NCBI GenBank assembly: GCA_017412045.1
Contig: JAFQOX010000154.1
Span: forward strand, 1 to 56,139
Source of the DNA: Clostridia bacterium
GTDB taxonomy: Bacteria; Bacillota; Clostridia; Oscillospirales; CAG-272
Direction: 5' to 3'
Length of the DNA stretch: 56,139 bases
In this document: positions 9,145 through 17,374 of the stretch, piece after piece
Numbering within the stretch: the first letter of the stretch is position 1
Layout of the letters: each line of letters starts with the position of its first letter
Notes under the pieces: model-generated
Told to the model about the DNA's origin: nothing
The model's database searches: none
Seen by the model: only the letters and a program-made list of their open reading frames with translations
Position numbers and translations under genes: made by a program

Positions 9145-9513
9145 TTATTTTTTCGGGTGTCCCCGAAAGATCAGCGCGAAGATATAGGCGAAAAAGGTCG
9201 CCGCGGCGATGCCGCCCGCCGTGCCCGTCAGACCGCCCGTGAGCGCGCCGATCAGACCGCGTTCATCGACCGCTTTTTTTACGCCCTCCGCCAGAGAATA
9301 GCCGAAGCCGAGAAGCGGCGTGGTCGCGCCGCAGCCCGCAAAGGATACCAGCGGTCCGTATAAGCCGATGGCGGTCAGCGCCACGCCGAGCGAAACGTAA
9401 AGCACGAGGATCCGTGCGGGGGTCATCGCCGTTTTGTCGATCAGGATCTGCGCGAATACGCAAAGGCTGCCGCCGACGATGAACGCCTTGAGCAAAGAAA
9501 TGAAGAACGCCAA
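9145..9513 (-). CDS. spoVAE: Stage V sporulation protein AE
   Basis: 122 residues with four hydrophobic segments, including the signatures LCVFAQILIDKT and GFGYSLAEGVKKAV. It is part of the SpoVA channel in the spore inner membrane that moves dipicolinate in during sporulation and out at germination. Translation appears to start at a TTG codon: GGGAGGGAT lies 5 nt before it, and the first residues (MAFFISLLKAF) fit the family. The start is 1 nt past the spoVAD stop, so the three genes are tightly coupled. Confidence 0.93.
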   Translation of the reverse strand: MAFFISLLKAFIVGGSLCVFAQILIDKTAMTPARILVLYVSLGVALTAIGLYGPLVSFAGCGATTPLLGFGYSLAEGVKKAVDERGLIGALTGGLTGTAGGIAAATFFAYIFALIFRGHPKK

Positions 9514-9514
9514 G

Positions 9515-10525
9515 CTATCCCTCCCAACCGTTTTTTTCTGCGGAAATGCGTACGAGGTGCGCGATGCCCGGGATCGTCGCGCCCTGCTTGAGCCTGCCCG
9601 GGCTCATCAGCGCGCCCGTGGCAAGATATAATATATTTTTGAGCTCGCCCTTGGCGAAGCGCTTCATGATATGCCCGCAGATGACGGAGGCACTGCAACC
9701 GCACCCCGAGCCGCCGCAATGCACGTCCTGCGAGCTTCGTCCGTAAAGCAAAAGACCGCAATCGTTATATACGTCCGTCATGTCGTATCCTCTCTCCTTC
9801 ATCAGCTCCAGCGTGATGGCGTGCCCCTCCAGACCGAGATCTCCCGTCAGGATCAGATCGAAATCACGGGGCTGTTTTCCCGTTTCCGCAAAGTAGGCGG
9901 TGAGTGTGTCGATCGCGGCGGGCGCCATCGCCGCGCCCATGTTGTTCACGTCGTTTATGCCCTTGTCCACGATCATTCCGGGCAGGACCTCCGTGACGTA
10001 GGGACCGTTACCCGAAGCGCTGAGGATCGCCGCGCCTGCCGCGGTTGCCGTCCATTGCGCCGTGGGCGCGCGCTGACCGCCGTATTCCAGAGGAAAGCGG
10101 AATTGTCTTTCGGCTGAACAGAAATGGGAGGAGCTGATCGCCGCCGCGTTTTTGAAATAACCCGCGCTGATCAGCAGAGATCCCAGCACCGTTGCCTCCG
10201 CGAAGGTGGAGCAAGCGCCGTATAAGCCGAAATACGGTTTGCAGAAGCCGAGCAAGCCGTAGGCGGAGCCCGTACACTGGTTCATCAGATCGCCCGCGAA
10301 AATCACTTCGGGCACGTCATCCCCGCATTTTCCCTTTGCCAGCGCGAGATTGAGCGCCAACCGTTGCATCTCGCTTTCGGATTTTTCCCACGTATCCATG
10401 CCGAACGTACCCGTTTCGTCGTGCAGATCAAAATCCGCTCCCAAGGGTCCGTCGTGCTCCTTTCCGCCGACGACGGAGGCGCATCCGATGACGGACGGCG
10501 GATTTTTCAGCCGTAACACTCTCAT
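9515..10525 (-). CDS. spoVAD: Stage V sporulation protein AD
   Basis: 336 residues, thiolase-like fold without enzyme activity; in Bacillus SpoVAD binds dipicolinic acid on the outer face of the SpoVA complex. Family stretches include GKEHDGPLGADFD, AGDLMNQCTGSAYG, LYGACSTFAEA and CGGSGCGCSA. The ATG at 10525 overlaps the spoVAC stop by 4 nt (ATGA) and is preferred to the frame start 21 nt upstream, which lies inside spoVAC. Confidence 0.95.
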   Translation of the reverse strand: MRVLRLKNPPSVIGCASVVGGKEHDGPLGADFDLHDETGTFGMDTWEKSESEMQRLALNLALAKGKCGDDVPEVIFAGDLMNQCTGSAYGLLGFCKPYFGLYGACSTFAEATVLGSLLISAGYFKNAAAISSSHFCSAERQFRFPLEYGGQRAPTAQWTATAAGAAILSASGNGPYVTEVLPGMIVDKGINDVNNMGAAMAPAAIDTLTAYFAETGKQPRDFDLILTGDLGLEGHAITLELMKERGYDMTDVYNDCGLLLYGRSSQDVHCGGSGCGCSASVICGHIMKRFAKGELKNILYLATGALMSPGRLKQGATIPGIAHLVRISAEKNGWEG

Positions 10526-10968
10526 ACCGCGATCCCCCATATCCAATAAATGAAGCCGTAGATCACCGAGGTCAGAACGCCGTATACGATCACGGGCCCC
10601 GCGACGGTGAACATCTGCGCGCCGACGCCCAGCACGAGTCCCTCGCTTTTGTTGTCGATCGCAGGAGAAGCGACGGCGTTGGCAAAGCCCGTGATCGGCA
10701 CGAGTGTGCCCGCGCCCGCAATTTTGGCGACGTCGTCAAAAACGCCGAATCCCGTCAGAAGCGCCGCCAGAAAGATCAGCGTGACGGGGACGAGGGTTTT
10801 GACGTTTTCTTCCGTGATATGCAGCGCCAGATAACCGTGGAAAAGCGCCTCCGCGAAAGCGCAGATGCCGCCGCCGACCAAAAAGGCGCACAGACAGTTT
10901 TTGAGAACGGGCGATTTCGGCGCGCGCGCCCGGACGAATTTTCCGTATTCATTTGTATCCAGATTCAT
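10522..10968 (-). CDS. spoVAC: Stage V sporulation protein AC
   Basis: 148 residues with about four membrane segments; GTLVPITGFANAV and SEGLVLGVGAQMF are family hallmarks. SpoVAC forms the mechanosensitive pore of the DPA channel. It is the first gene of the three-gene operon. The ATG at 10968 has GGAAAGGA about 8 nt upstream; a second ATG at 10974 would be too close to it. A sigma-G promoter is expected, but I could not place one with confidence. Confidence 0.94.
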   Translation of the reverse strand: MNLDTNEYGKFVRARAPKSPVLKNCLCAFLVGGGICAFAEALFHGYLALHITEENVKTLVPVTLIFLAALLTGFGVFDDVAKIAGAGTLVPITGFANAVASPAIDNKSEGLVLGVGAQMFTVAGPVIVYGVLTSVIYGFIYWIWGIAV

Positions 10969-11067
10969 GATCATACTTCCTTTCCGATCAAAATTTCCGT
11001 CAAACGTATTTTTTCCGTAAACGAGAATATTTATTTATGGAACTTTCTTCGAAAAACGCAAAATACC

Positions 11068-11095
11068 TTGACTTTTCAAAAATTTGTGCTACAAT
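11068..11095 (+). promoter_or_regulatory. Promoter of the ferredoxin gene
   Basis: TTGACT, 16 nt, TACAAT, about 75 nt before the ferredoxin start. Confidence 0.78.
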
Positions 11096-11168
11096 ATGAT
11101 TGTAAGTGTGTGGATTGTATCATGATACACACCCAAAAATTACATGTTTAAGAAAAGGAGATCTCACT

Positions 11169-11342
11169 ATGCCTTACGTTATTAACGCTGACACATGTCT
11201 CGGTTGCGGTGCTTGCGCAGACGGTTGCCCCGTTAGCGCTATCACAGAAGAAGACGGCAAATACGTAATCAATGCTGACGAATGCATTGACTGCGGTGCT
11301 TGCGCTGGTACTTGCCCTGTTGGTGCTCCCGAAGAACAATAA
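11169..11342 (+). CDS. 2[4Fe-4S] clostridial-type ferredoxin
   Basis: 57 residues. Two CxxCxxCxxxCP motifs (CLGCGACADGCP and CIDCGACAGTCP) bind two [4Fe-4S] clusters. It carries low-potential electrons, for example between pyruvate:ferredoxin oxidoreductase and hydrogenase or Rnf. AAGGAG lies 8 nt before the ATG. Codons favour GCT and GGT, unlike most neighbours, as expected for a highly expressed gene. It has its own promoter and terminator. Confidence 0.97.
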   Translation: MPYVINADTCLGCGACADGCPVSAITEEDGKYVINADECIDCGACAGTCPVGAPEEQ

Positions 11343-11350
11343 TTAAAGTC

Positions 11351-11388
11351 AAAAATAACGGGTTCCTTGCGGAACCCGTTATTTTTTT
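11351..11388 (+). terminator. Ferredoxin terminator
   Basis: AATAACGGGTTCC pairs with GGAACCCGTTATT around TTGC, followed by T7. Confidence 0.9.
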
Positions 11389-11427
11389 AAAAAATTTTTA
11401 AAAATTTCTATCTTCTCGTATGAATTG

Positions 11428-11436
11428 TGGTATAAT
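11428..11436 (+). promoter_or_regulatory. Extended -10 promoter of the D-Asp/MurE operon
   Basis: TGGTATAAT, an extended -10 box about 70 nt before the first gene; no good -35 is seen. Confidence 0.6.
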
Positions 11437-11505
11437 AGACGTAAACGGATCGTATCCGTCGACCTAACGATATCAATCTAACAGAAATGAGGAATACAGA
11501 CAATT

Positions 11506-12723
11506 ATGAATACAGAAAAAAAGATCATTCCCGTGCTTCTCGGCGCGGATCTGAACTGCTACAGCGTCGCGCGCGCTTTCCACGAGGCGTTCGGCGTCAA
11601 ATCCTACGCCTTCGGCAGATACGAGCTCGGCACGACCAGATACAGCAAGCTCGTCCGCTTCCATGCCGTGGATAACGTCGATACCGCCGAGGTCCTTCTC
11701 CCCACGCTGGAGAATTTCGCAAAAGAGCACGAGGGCGCCCTGATGATCCTCGTCGGATGCACCGACGCTTACGCGGATCTCATCATCGAAAATAAGGACG
11801 TTCTTTCCCGATGGTTTTTCTGCGCGTGCCCGAACGCCGCGCTGGCAAAGCAGCTGATCTCCAAGGAAGCCTTCTATGAAATGTGCGTAAAGCACGGTAT
11901 GGATTTCCCCAAGACCGTGATCGTCAAAAACGAAACGGAGACGGACAAGCTTGATGCGCTCCCCTTCTCCTATCCCGTCATCGTCAAGCCCTCCAGCTCC
12001 ATCCGTTACTGGCAGAATCCCTTCGACGGTATGAAGAAGGTTTACAAGGCGGATACGCCCGAGAAAGCCAAGGAGATCGCAAAGACGATTTTCGCCTCCG
12101 GCTACGACGATTCTCTGATCATTCAGGACTTTATCCCCGGCGACGACTCCCGTATGTACGTGCTGACCGCGTACTGCGACCAAAACGCCAAGGTGAAGAT
12201 GATGTGCCTGGGCCACGTTCTGCTCGAGGAGCATACGCCCAAGGGCATCGGCAACCACGTCGCGATCCTCACGGAATATCACGAGGAGCTGATGATGACC
12301 GTCCGCCGTTTCCTCGAAGCCGAAGGCTATACGGGATTTGCCAATTTCGACATCAAATTCGACGTCAGAGACGGTAAATTCAAAATTTTTGAAATCAATC
12401 TCCGTCAGGGCAGAAGCAATTTCTACGTGACGACTGCCGGCGCGAACATCGCCAAGCTTCTCGTCGGCGATGCGACCGACGGTCTCGGCGAGGATATTAT
12501 GCTCATGAAGGAGCCGACCTTCTGGCATACCGTTCCGAAAAAGATCATATATTCCTATATCAAGGACGAAGAAACCGCGCGCGCAGTCAGAATGCTTGTG
12601 AAGCAGGGCAAAACCGCGTCCTCTCTCTTCTATTCCTACGATCTGCGCATGAATCCTCTCCGTCTCGCCTACGTTCTGATTCACAACCGCCGTTATTATA
12701 AAAAATATAAGCTTTATCCTTGA
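11506..12723 (+). CDS. Probable D-aspartate ligase (ATP-grasp), cell-wall bridge
   Basis: 405 residues, ATP-grasp fold. Visible motifs are PVIVKPSSS (ATP lysine), IIQDFIPGDDSRMY, and FKIFEINLRQGRSN, the last carrying the metal-binding Glu and Asn. The N-terminal domain (LLGADLNCYSVARAF) resembles enterococcal and lactococcal D-aspartate ligases that add D-Asp to the side-chain amine of Lys in the stem peptide. The neighbours, an aspartate racemase and a MurE-type ligase in the same operon, strongly favour this role over other ATP-grasp carboxylate-amine ligases. Its basic tail (HNRRYYKKYKLYP) could touch the membrane. The SD is weak (ATGAGG, 15 nt upstream). Confidence 0.75.
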   Translation: MNTEKKIIPVLLGADLNCYSVARAFHEAFGVKSYAFGRYELGTTRYSKLVRFHAVDNVDTAEVLLPTLENFAKEHEGALMILVGCTDAYADLIIENKDVLSRWFFCACPNAALAKQLISKEAFYEMCVKHGMDFPKTVIVKNETETDKLDALPFSYPVIVKPSSSIRYWQNPFDGMKKVYKADTPEKAKEIAKTIFASGYDDSLIIQDFIPGDDSRMYVLTAYCDQNAKVKMMCLGHVLLEEHTPKGIGNHVAILTEYHEELMMTVRRFLEAEGYTGFANFDIKFDVRDGKFKIFEINLRQGRSNFYVTTAGANIAKLLVGDATDGLGEDIMLMKEPTFWHTVPKKIIYSYIKDEETARAVRMLVKQGKTASSLFYSYDLRMNPLRLAYVLIHNRRYYKKYKLYP

Positions 12724-12740
12724 GAAAGAAAGGATTTTCT

Positions 12741-13496
12741 ATGGCAAAAACAATCGGAATCCTCGGCGGATTGGGCCCCGCCGCCAGCGTATATTTCTAC
12801 GGGCTGATCACCGCGCATACGAAAGCCCTGCGTGATCAGGATCATCCGGACATCATTCTTTACAGCAAAGCCTCTACGCCGGACCGAACGGATTTTATCC
12901 TCGGAAACAGCACCGATTCCCCTCTTCCCGCTATGATCGAGGGCGTCCGCGCGCTGACGGGCGCAGGCGCGGAGCTGATTGCGATCCCCTGCAATACCGC
13001 GCACTATTTCTACGATGAGATCCAGAGGACCTCTTCCGTTCCCGTGCTCAATATCGTGAAGGAGACCGTCCGTCTGGCAAAAGATGCCGGCATCCGAAGA
13101 ATCGGCATTATGGCGACCACGGGCACCGTCACGGTGGGCGCGTACCAGCAAGCGTGTCTGGAGGAGGGGCTCTCCTTCGTTCTTCCCTGCGAACGCTCCC
13201 AGGCGGCGCTGATGGACATCATATACCGGGATATCAAAACGGATGGAGAACCTGATACGGAGAAGTTTCTCCGCATCGCACAGGAGCTGTACGAAAACGG
13301 CGCGGAAGCCGTCATTCTCGGCTGTACGGAGCTTTCCCTGATCCGCGGATTGGAGAAGCATCCCCGTTTTCGTTTCATTGATTCTCTGCTCGTGCTTGCT
13401 CTCCGCGCCATCGAAGGCTGCGGAAAAATACCCAAAGCATTTCCCGAAATTTACATGACCGCGTCAGAAAGGAATCCTTCGCCATGCAACGTTTAA
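12741..13496 (+). CDS. Aspartate/glutamate racemase family protein
   Basis: 251 residues, PLP-independent two-cysteine racemase. The catalytic pair is C84 in IPCNTAHYF and C195 in LGCTELSL; the N-terminus GILGGLGPAAS is typical of aspartate racemases. It should supply D-Asp to the ligase encoded 17 nt upstream. The ATG at 12741 follows AAGAAAGGA. Its 3' end overlaps the next gene by 13 nt, so the three genes form one unit. Confidence 0.88.
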   Translation: MAKTIGILGGLGPAASVYFYGLITAHTKALRDQDHPDIILYSKASTPDRTDFILGNSTDSPLPAMIEGVRALTGAGAELIAIPCNTAHYFYDEIQRTSSVPVLNIVKETVRLAKDAGIRRIGIMATTGTVTVGAYQQACLEEGLSFVLPCERSQAALMDIIYRDIKTDGEPDTEKFLRIAQELYENGAEAVILGCTELSLIRGLEKHPRFRFIDSLLVLALRAIEGCGKIPKAFPEIYMTASERNPSPCNV

Positions 13497-14971
13497 AAAA
13501 TCTGCTCCTTTCCATCGGTATTCCGGAGGGCGAGATCCCCTGTCCGCAAATGCCGATCTCGGATATCGTATACGATTCCCGCAAAGCAAGAGAAGGCGTT
13601 ATTTTCGTTTGTATCGTCGGCGCCGTCGCGGACGGACACAAATACGCGCGGTCCGCTTACGATAAGGGCGCGCGTGTGTTCGTATGCGAGAAGCCGCTTT
13701 CGCTTCCCGCGGACGCGCTCGTTTTCCGCGTGGAAAATACCCGCCGCGCGCTGGCTTCTCTTTCCGCCTGCCATTTCGATCACCCCGAGAAAAAGCTCCG
13801 CGTGATCGGCGTGACGGGCACGAAGGGAAAGTCCACGATCTGCGAAATGATCCGCCATATTCTCTGTAAAAACGGCATTCCCGCCGCGTCCGTCGGCACG
13901 GTCGGCGTGCGCATCGGCGATACCGTAACGCCGACGGGAAACACCACGCCCGAAAGCTACGAGCTTTTCCGTATCTTCGCGGAAATGGTCGAGCGGGGCG
14001 TTTGCTACGCCGTGATCGAGGTTTCCTCGCAGGGGATCAAGCTTGACCGCGTATTCGGCATTTCCTTTTTCGCGGCGATCATGACCAATCTCTCCGAGGA
14101 TCATATCGGCGGCGCGGAGCACCCCGACTTCGACGATTATAAGGCTTGCAAAAAAGCGTTGTTCCGCCGCTGTGAGCACGCGATCTTCAATGCGGACGAT
14201 CCTTATTTTGAAGAATTTTGGGAATCCGCGCCCGGCAACAAGCAGACCTATTCCATCACGGGCGATGCCGATCTTTCCGCAAGATCCATTCTTTCGACCG
14301 CGACGGAAAAGGGCTTCGGCTCTTCCTTTCTTCTGAAGTGCGGTGACGCGAAGGCGGATGCCTTCGTGCCCTTCCCGGGAGAATTTTCCGTCAGCAACGC
14401 GCTTGCCGCCGTTGCCGCCGCCATGCTTGCCGACGTTTCCGCGGAAAGCGCGGCGGATGCGTTGTCCGACGTTCGCGTAGCGGGCAGATTTGAGATCGTT
14501 CCCACGACGCTTGCGGGCGCGACCTTCGTCATCGACTACGCGCACAACGGAGAAAGCCTGACTGCCGCCCTGTGCGCTTTGCGCAAATACCGTCCCAAAC
14601 GGCTCGTCTGTCTCTTTGGCTCCGTGGGCGGACGGACAGAGATCCGACGCCGTGAGCTTGGCATTGCCGCTTCCGCTTATGCGGATTTCTCCATTCTGAC
14701 GAGCGACAATCCCGACCGCGAGCCTCCGCTCGACGTCATTGCGGATATCGAAAAATATATGCAGAACGCGCCCTACGCGGTGATTCCCGACCGCAAAGAG
14801 GCGATCGAATACGCCGTCGCCCACGCCGAGGAAGGCGATATCGTCCTTCTCGCGGGCAAGGGACACGAGAACTATCAGCTGATCGACGGCAAAAAGCAGC
14901 CCTTCTGCGAAAGAGAAATTCTTCTTGCCGCCGCGGAGAAAATCATGACGGCAGATGCCGCCGGCGTATAA
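13484..14971 (+). CDS. murE: MurE-type UDP-MurNAc-tripeptide ligase
   Basis: 495 residues, three Mur-ligase domains. The P-loop is GVTGTKGKST (about 110-119), the carbamylated lysine lies in DDYKACKKALF, and the domain-3 signatures are DYAHNGESL, FGSVGGRTEIRR and AGKGHENYQ. MurE adds the third stem-peptide residue. The motif that reads DNPR in meso-DAP enzymes is DNPD here (D408-D411), so the DAP-contacting Arg is missing; this points to L-Lys or another diamine. With a D-Asp ligase and racemase just upstream, a Lys-D-Asp cross-bridge is a reasonable inference. A paralogue elsewhere in the genome cannot be excluded. Confidence 0.85.
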   Translation: MQRLKNLLLSIGIPEGEIPCPQMPISDIVYDSRKAREGVIFVCIVGAVADGHKYARSAYDKGARVFVCEKPLSLPADALVFRVENTRRALASLSACHFDHPEKKLRVIGVTGTKGKSTICEMIRHILCKNGIPAASVGTVGVRIGDTVTPTGNTTPESYELFRIFAEMVERGVCYAVIEVSSQGIKLDRVFGISFFAAIMTNLSEDHIGGAEHPDFDDYKACKKALFRRCEHAIFNADDPYFEEFWESAPGNKQTYSITGDADLSARSILSTATEKGFGSSFLLKCGDAKADAFVPFPGEFSVSNALAAVAAAMLADVSAESAADALSDVRVAGRFEIVPTTLAGATFVIDYAHNGESLTAALCALRKYRPKRLVCLFGSVGGRTEIRRRELGIAASAYADFSILTSDNPDREPPLDVIADIEKYMQNAPYAVIPDRKEAIEYAVAHAEEGDIVLLAGKGHENYQLIDGKKQPFCEREILLAAAEKIMTADAAGV

Positions 14972-14976
14972 AGATT

Positions 14977-15011
14977 TGAAAAGCCTTCCTTTGTATCGGG
15001 ATGGCTTTTCA
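14977..15011 (+). terminator. Probable terminator of the murE operon
   Basis: TGAAAAGCC pairs with GGCTTTTCA over a 17-nt loop; the T run is weak. Confidence 0.45.
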
Positions 15012-15047
15012 TTTGTTCAAAAACCGAGATAAATCCTTTCAATAATA

Positions 15048-15076
15048 TTGAAAAAGCGTTTTTGATATGCTATAAT
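15048..15076 (+). promoter_or_regulatory. Promoter of the macro-TIR gene
   Basis: TTGAAA, 17 nt, TATAAT, 34 nt before the start codon. The gene is therefore an independent transcription unit. Confidence 0.82.
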
Positions 15077-15109
15077 AAAAAGTATATCAAAAATTTAGGA
15101 GTGATTACT

Positions 15110-16240
15110 ATGAAAAACAATTCCTTCGGGGAGTCATTGCATTTTTTGTCAAAAAAAATAAATAAAAAATCTGAGCAATTATTAATCCAATCAGAAAAAA
15201 GAACAGATGTGAACGAACCGTTGCATGCCATAAAAATCAATACGAAATACGGAGAAAAAGAAATTTCAGTCTATGCCGCTGATATTGCGAGTTTCAAGGG
15301 AAATATTGATGTGTTGACAACTTCTGCCTTTATTCATTCCTATTTTCCAACACCCAAAACGATATTTGAGGCGCTTTATCATCATGGTATTTACGCGGAG
15401 GAATTGGCAAAAACGCCTGAAATTGATTTAAGAAACCCTGCTCACATCTGGCTTTCAAAAAAAATTTCCGGCTCAAGGCTGAAAATTCTTCGGATTGGTT
15501 GCATCGAGTTTGATCATTATAATCTGAAACAATCCATATTATGCGCAATTTGTTCCTATTTTCATATGCTCGATATTGCTTCTTCTCACGGTGTTGACAT
15601 GGAAACTGTAGCGCTCCCTCTTTTGGGGAGCGGTTCTCAGCATATTGATACAAATCTGATCATTGTGCCCTTGATCAACGAATGTCTTTCCTTTTTACAA
15701 AGAAATCCTCATGTGAAAAAGATTTATTTCATTGAAAAGAATCCGGACAAAGCAGATTTCATCTGCAATTATATGAAACGGTCTTATAATATACTGCACG
15801 AAAGTGAATTAAAAATAGAAGCGTCTCAGAAAAAGGAAAAAACGATGGCTTTTATCAGCCATTCTTCCAAAGACAAGAGGATTGCAGACAATCTTTGTGA
15901 AAAACTGGAAGCTCGAGGTCTTCGAGTATGGTATGCTCCTCGCGATGTCAAAAACACTACTTATTCGGAGGCGATCACCAAAGCCATTGCTGATAGTTCT
16001 TATTTTATCGTTATCCTTAGCGAAAACAGTTTTCAGTCTCAACACGTCCTCAATGAAATCGATCTAGCATTCAAAAAATTGCCCAACCGAATCAAATTCA
16101 AACCGTTACGCATGGATGATTCCGCCTTTGAGCCATCTTTTCAATATTATTTAACAAGACAGCAATGGATGGATGCTTTCCCGCCTCCGTTGGAAGAACG
16201 ATTAATCGAATTTGTTGACTCTATCGTTTCCGATGTCTGA
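15110..16240 (+). CDS. Macro-like domain fused to TIR domain; candidate defence protein
   Basis: 376 residues, AT-rich compared with both neighbours. Residues about 45-235 resemble a divergent macro (ADP-ribose-binding) domain: VYAADIASFKGNIDVLTTSAF at the first strands, then VALPLLGSGSQ in the phosphate-loop position. A Lys-rich linker leads to a TIR domain from residue 246 (MAFISHSSKDKRIA), with BB-loop PRDVKNTTYSEAI and the probable NADase glutamate E316 in HVLNEIDLAFKK. TIR domains cleave NAD+ or make ADP-ribose signals; in type II Thoeris a macro domain is the sensor of such a signal in a separate protein. No partner gene is adjacent. RBS AGGAGTG precedes the ATG at 15110. The TIR call is firm, the macro call moderate, and the defence role is inference. 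Confidence 0.78.
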   Translation: MKNNSFGESLHFLSKKINKKSEQLLIQSEKRTDVNEPLHAIKINTKYGEKEISVYAADIASFKGNIDVLTTSAFIHSYFPTPKTIFEALYHHGIYAEELAKTPEIDLRNPAHIWLSKKISGSRLKILRIGCIEFDHYNLKQSILCAICSYFHMLDIASSHGVDMETVALPLLGSGSQHIDTNLIIVPLINECLSFLQRNPHVKKIYFIEKNPDKADFICNYMKRSYNILHESELKIEASQKKEKTMAFISHSSKDKRIADNLCEKLEARGLRVWYAPRDVKNTTYSEAITKAIADSSYFIVILSENSFQSQHVLNEIDLAFKKLPNRIKFKPLRMDDSAFEPSFQYYLTRQQWMDAFPPPLEERLIEFVDSIVSDV

Positions 16241-16293
16241 AATGACGGTGCTTCTGTCCTGTAAGATTTCCTTGACAAAATCTCATTCCAATA

Positions 16294-16322
16294 TTGAAAA
16301 CCCGATTTAGTTATGATATAAT
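16294..16322 (+). promoter_or_regulatory. Promoter of the nucleotidyltransferase gene
   Basis: TTGAAA, 17 nt, TATAAT, about 75 nt before the start. Confidence 0.8.
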
Positions 16323-16398
16323 AAATATACAAACTGTTGTCCGTATGATTGCGGACGATTCTACGAAGAAAATTTTATTTTTGAAAGGACGATTCAAT

Positions 16399-17310
16399 AT
16401 GACTCTGGTTATTATGGCAGCAGGCATGGGCAGCCGTTTCGGCGGTATGAAGCAGTTGACCCCTCTCACCGATGAAGGCGAATTCATCATGGACTTTACC
16501 ATCTACGATGCAAAGCTCGCAGGCTTTGACAAATTCGTGATCATCATCAAACCCGAAAACGAAGAGCTCTTTGAGGAAAAGATCGGACGCAGACTCCGCG
16601 CGAACGGCATCGACATCCGTTACGCTTATCAGAAGCAGGAGCTCCCCGAGGGCTTCGAGGTTCCCGAGGGCCGTGTAAAACCCTTCGGCACCGGTCACGC
16701 GATCATGTCTGCGGGCAAGATCGACGATAACTTCGGCGTCGTCAACGCAGACGACTGCTACGGCAGAGATGCCTTCATGAAGCTCGCAGGCTTTTTGAGA
16801 GAGGCAAAGGACGGCGAAAAGGCACATTACTGCATGGTCGGCTATCAGGTAAAGAATACCCTCAGCAATAACGGCACCGTTTCCCGCGGCGTTTGTATGG
16901 CTGACGGCGATTCCTATCTCGTCAAGGTGGACGAGCACAAGAAGATCGAGCGCAAGGCTGACGGCGTGATCATCAATACCTTCGACGACGGCTCCGTTTG
17001 CACGCTTGCCGAGGATACCACCGTTTCCATGAACTGCTTCGGCTTCACCCCCTCCTTCTGCAACAATCTCTACGATATGTTCGTGGACTTCCTCAACGCA
17101 AACAAGGCGGATCTCACCAAGTGTGAATTCTTCCTTCCCACCTGCGTACAGAACCTCATCGACAGCGGCGACGCCGACGTGAAGATCATTGGCTCCGACG
17201 CGGTTTGGCAGGGCGTTACCAATAAGGAAGACAGCGAAATCTTCAGAAACTTCATGCGCGGCGAAAAGGCTGCGGGCGTATATCCCAAATATCTCTGGGA
17301 AGTTCGCTGA
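16399..17310 (+). CDS. Sugar nucleotidyltransferase family protein
   Basis: 303 residues, Rossmann-like NTP-transferase fold. The N-terminal signature LVIMAAGMGSRFGGMKQL matches the GxGxRxG...K motif that binds the nucleoside triphosphate. NADDCYG supplies the metal-binding Asp residues and PFGTGHAIM resembles the substrate loop. It probably activates a sugar phosphate to an NDP-sugar; the sugar is unclear. GAAAGGAC lies 8 nt before the chosen ATG, so the 35-codon upstream extension is rejected. Own promoter and terminator, so monocistronic. Confidence 0.85.
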   Translation: MTLVIMAAGMGSRFGGMKQLTPLTDEGEFIMDFTIYDAKLAGFDKFVIIIKPENEELFEEKIGRRLRANGIDIRYAYQKQELPEGFEVPEGRVKPFGTGHAIMSAGKIDDNFGVVNADDCYGRDAFMKLAGFLREAKDGEKAHYCMVGYQVKNTLSNNGTVSRGVCMADGDSYLVKVDEHKKIERKADGVIINTFDDGSVCTLAEDTTVSMNCFGFTPSFCNNLYDMFVDFLNANKADLTKCEFFLPTCVQNLIDSGDADVKIIGSDAVWQGVTNKEDSEIFRNFMRGEKAAGVYPKYLWEVR

Positions 17311-17322
17311 TATAGGATTAAA

Positions 17323-17354
17323 CATAAAAAGCAGGCGTTGGCCTGCTTTTTATG
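17323..17354. terminator. Bidirectional terminator
   Basis: CATAAAAAGCAGGC pairs perfectly with GCCTGCTTTTTATG around GTTG. It serves the nucleotidyltransferase (+) and the transporter gene (-). Confidence 0.88.
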
Positions 17355-17374
17355 TTTCCATAGGGAACGGAAGA

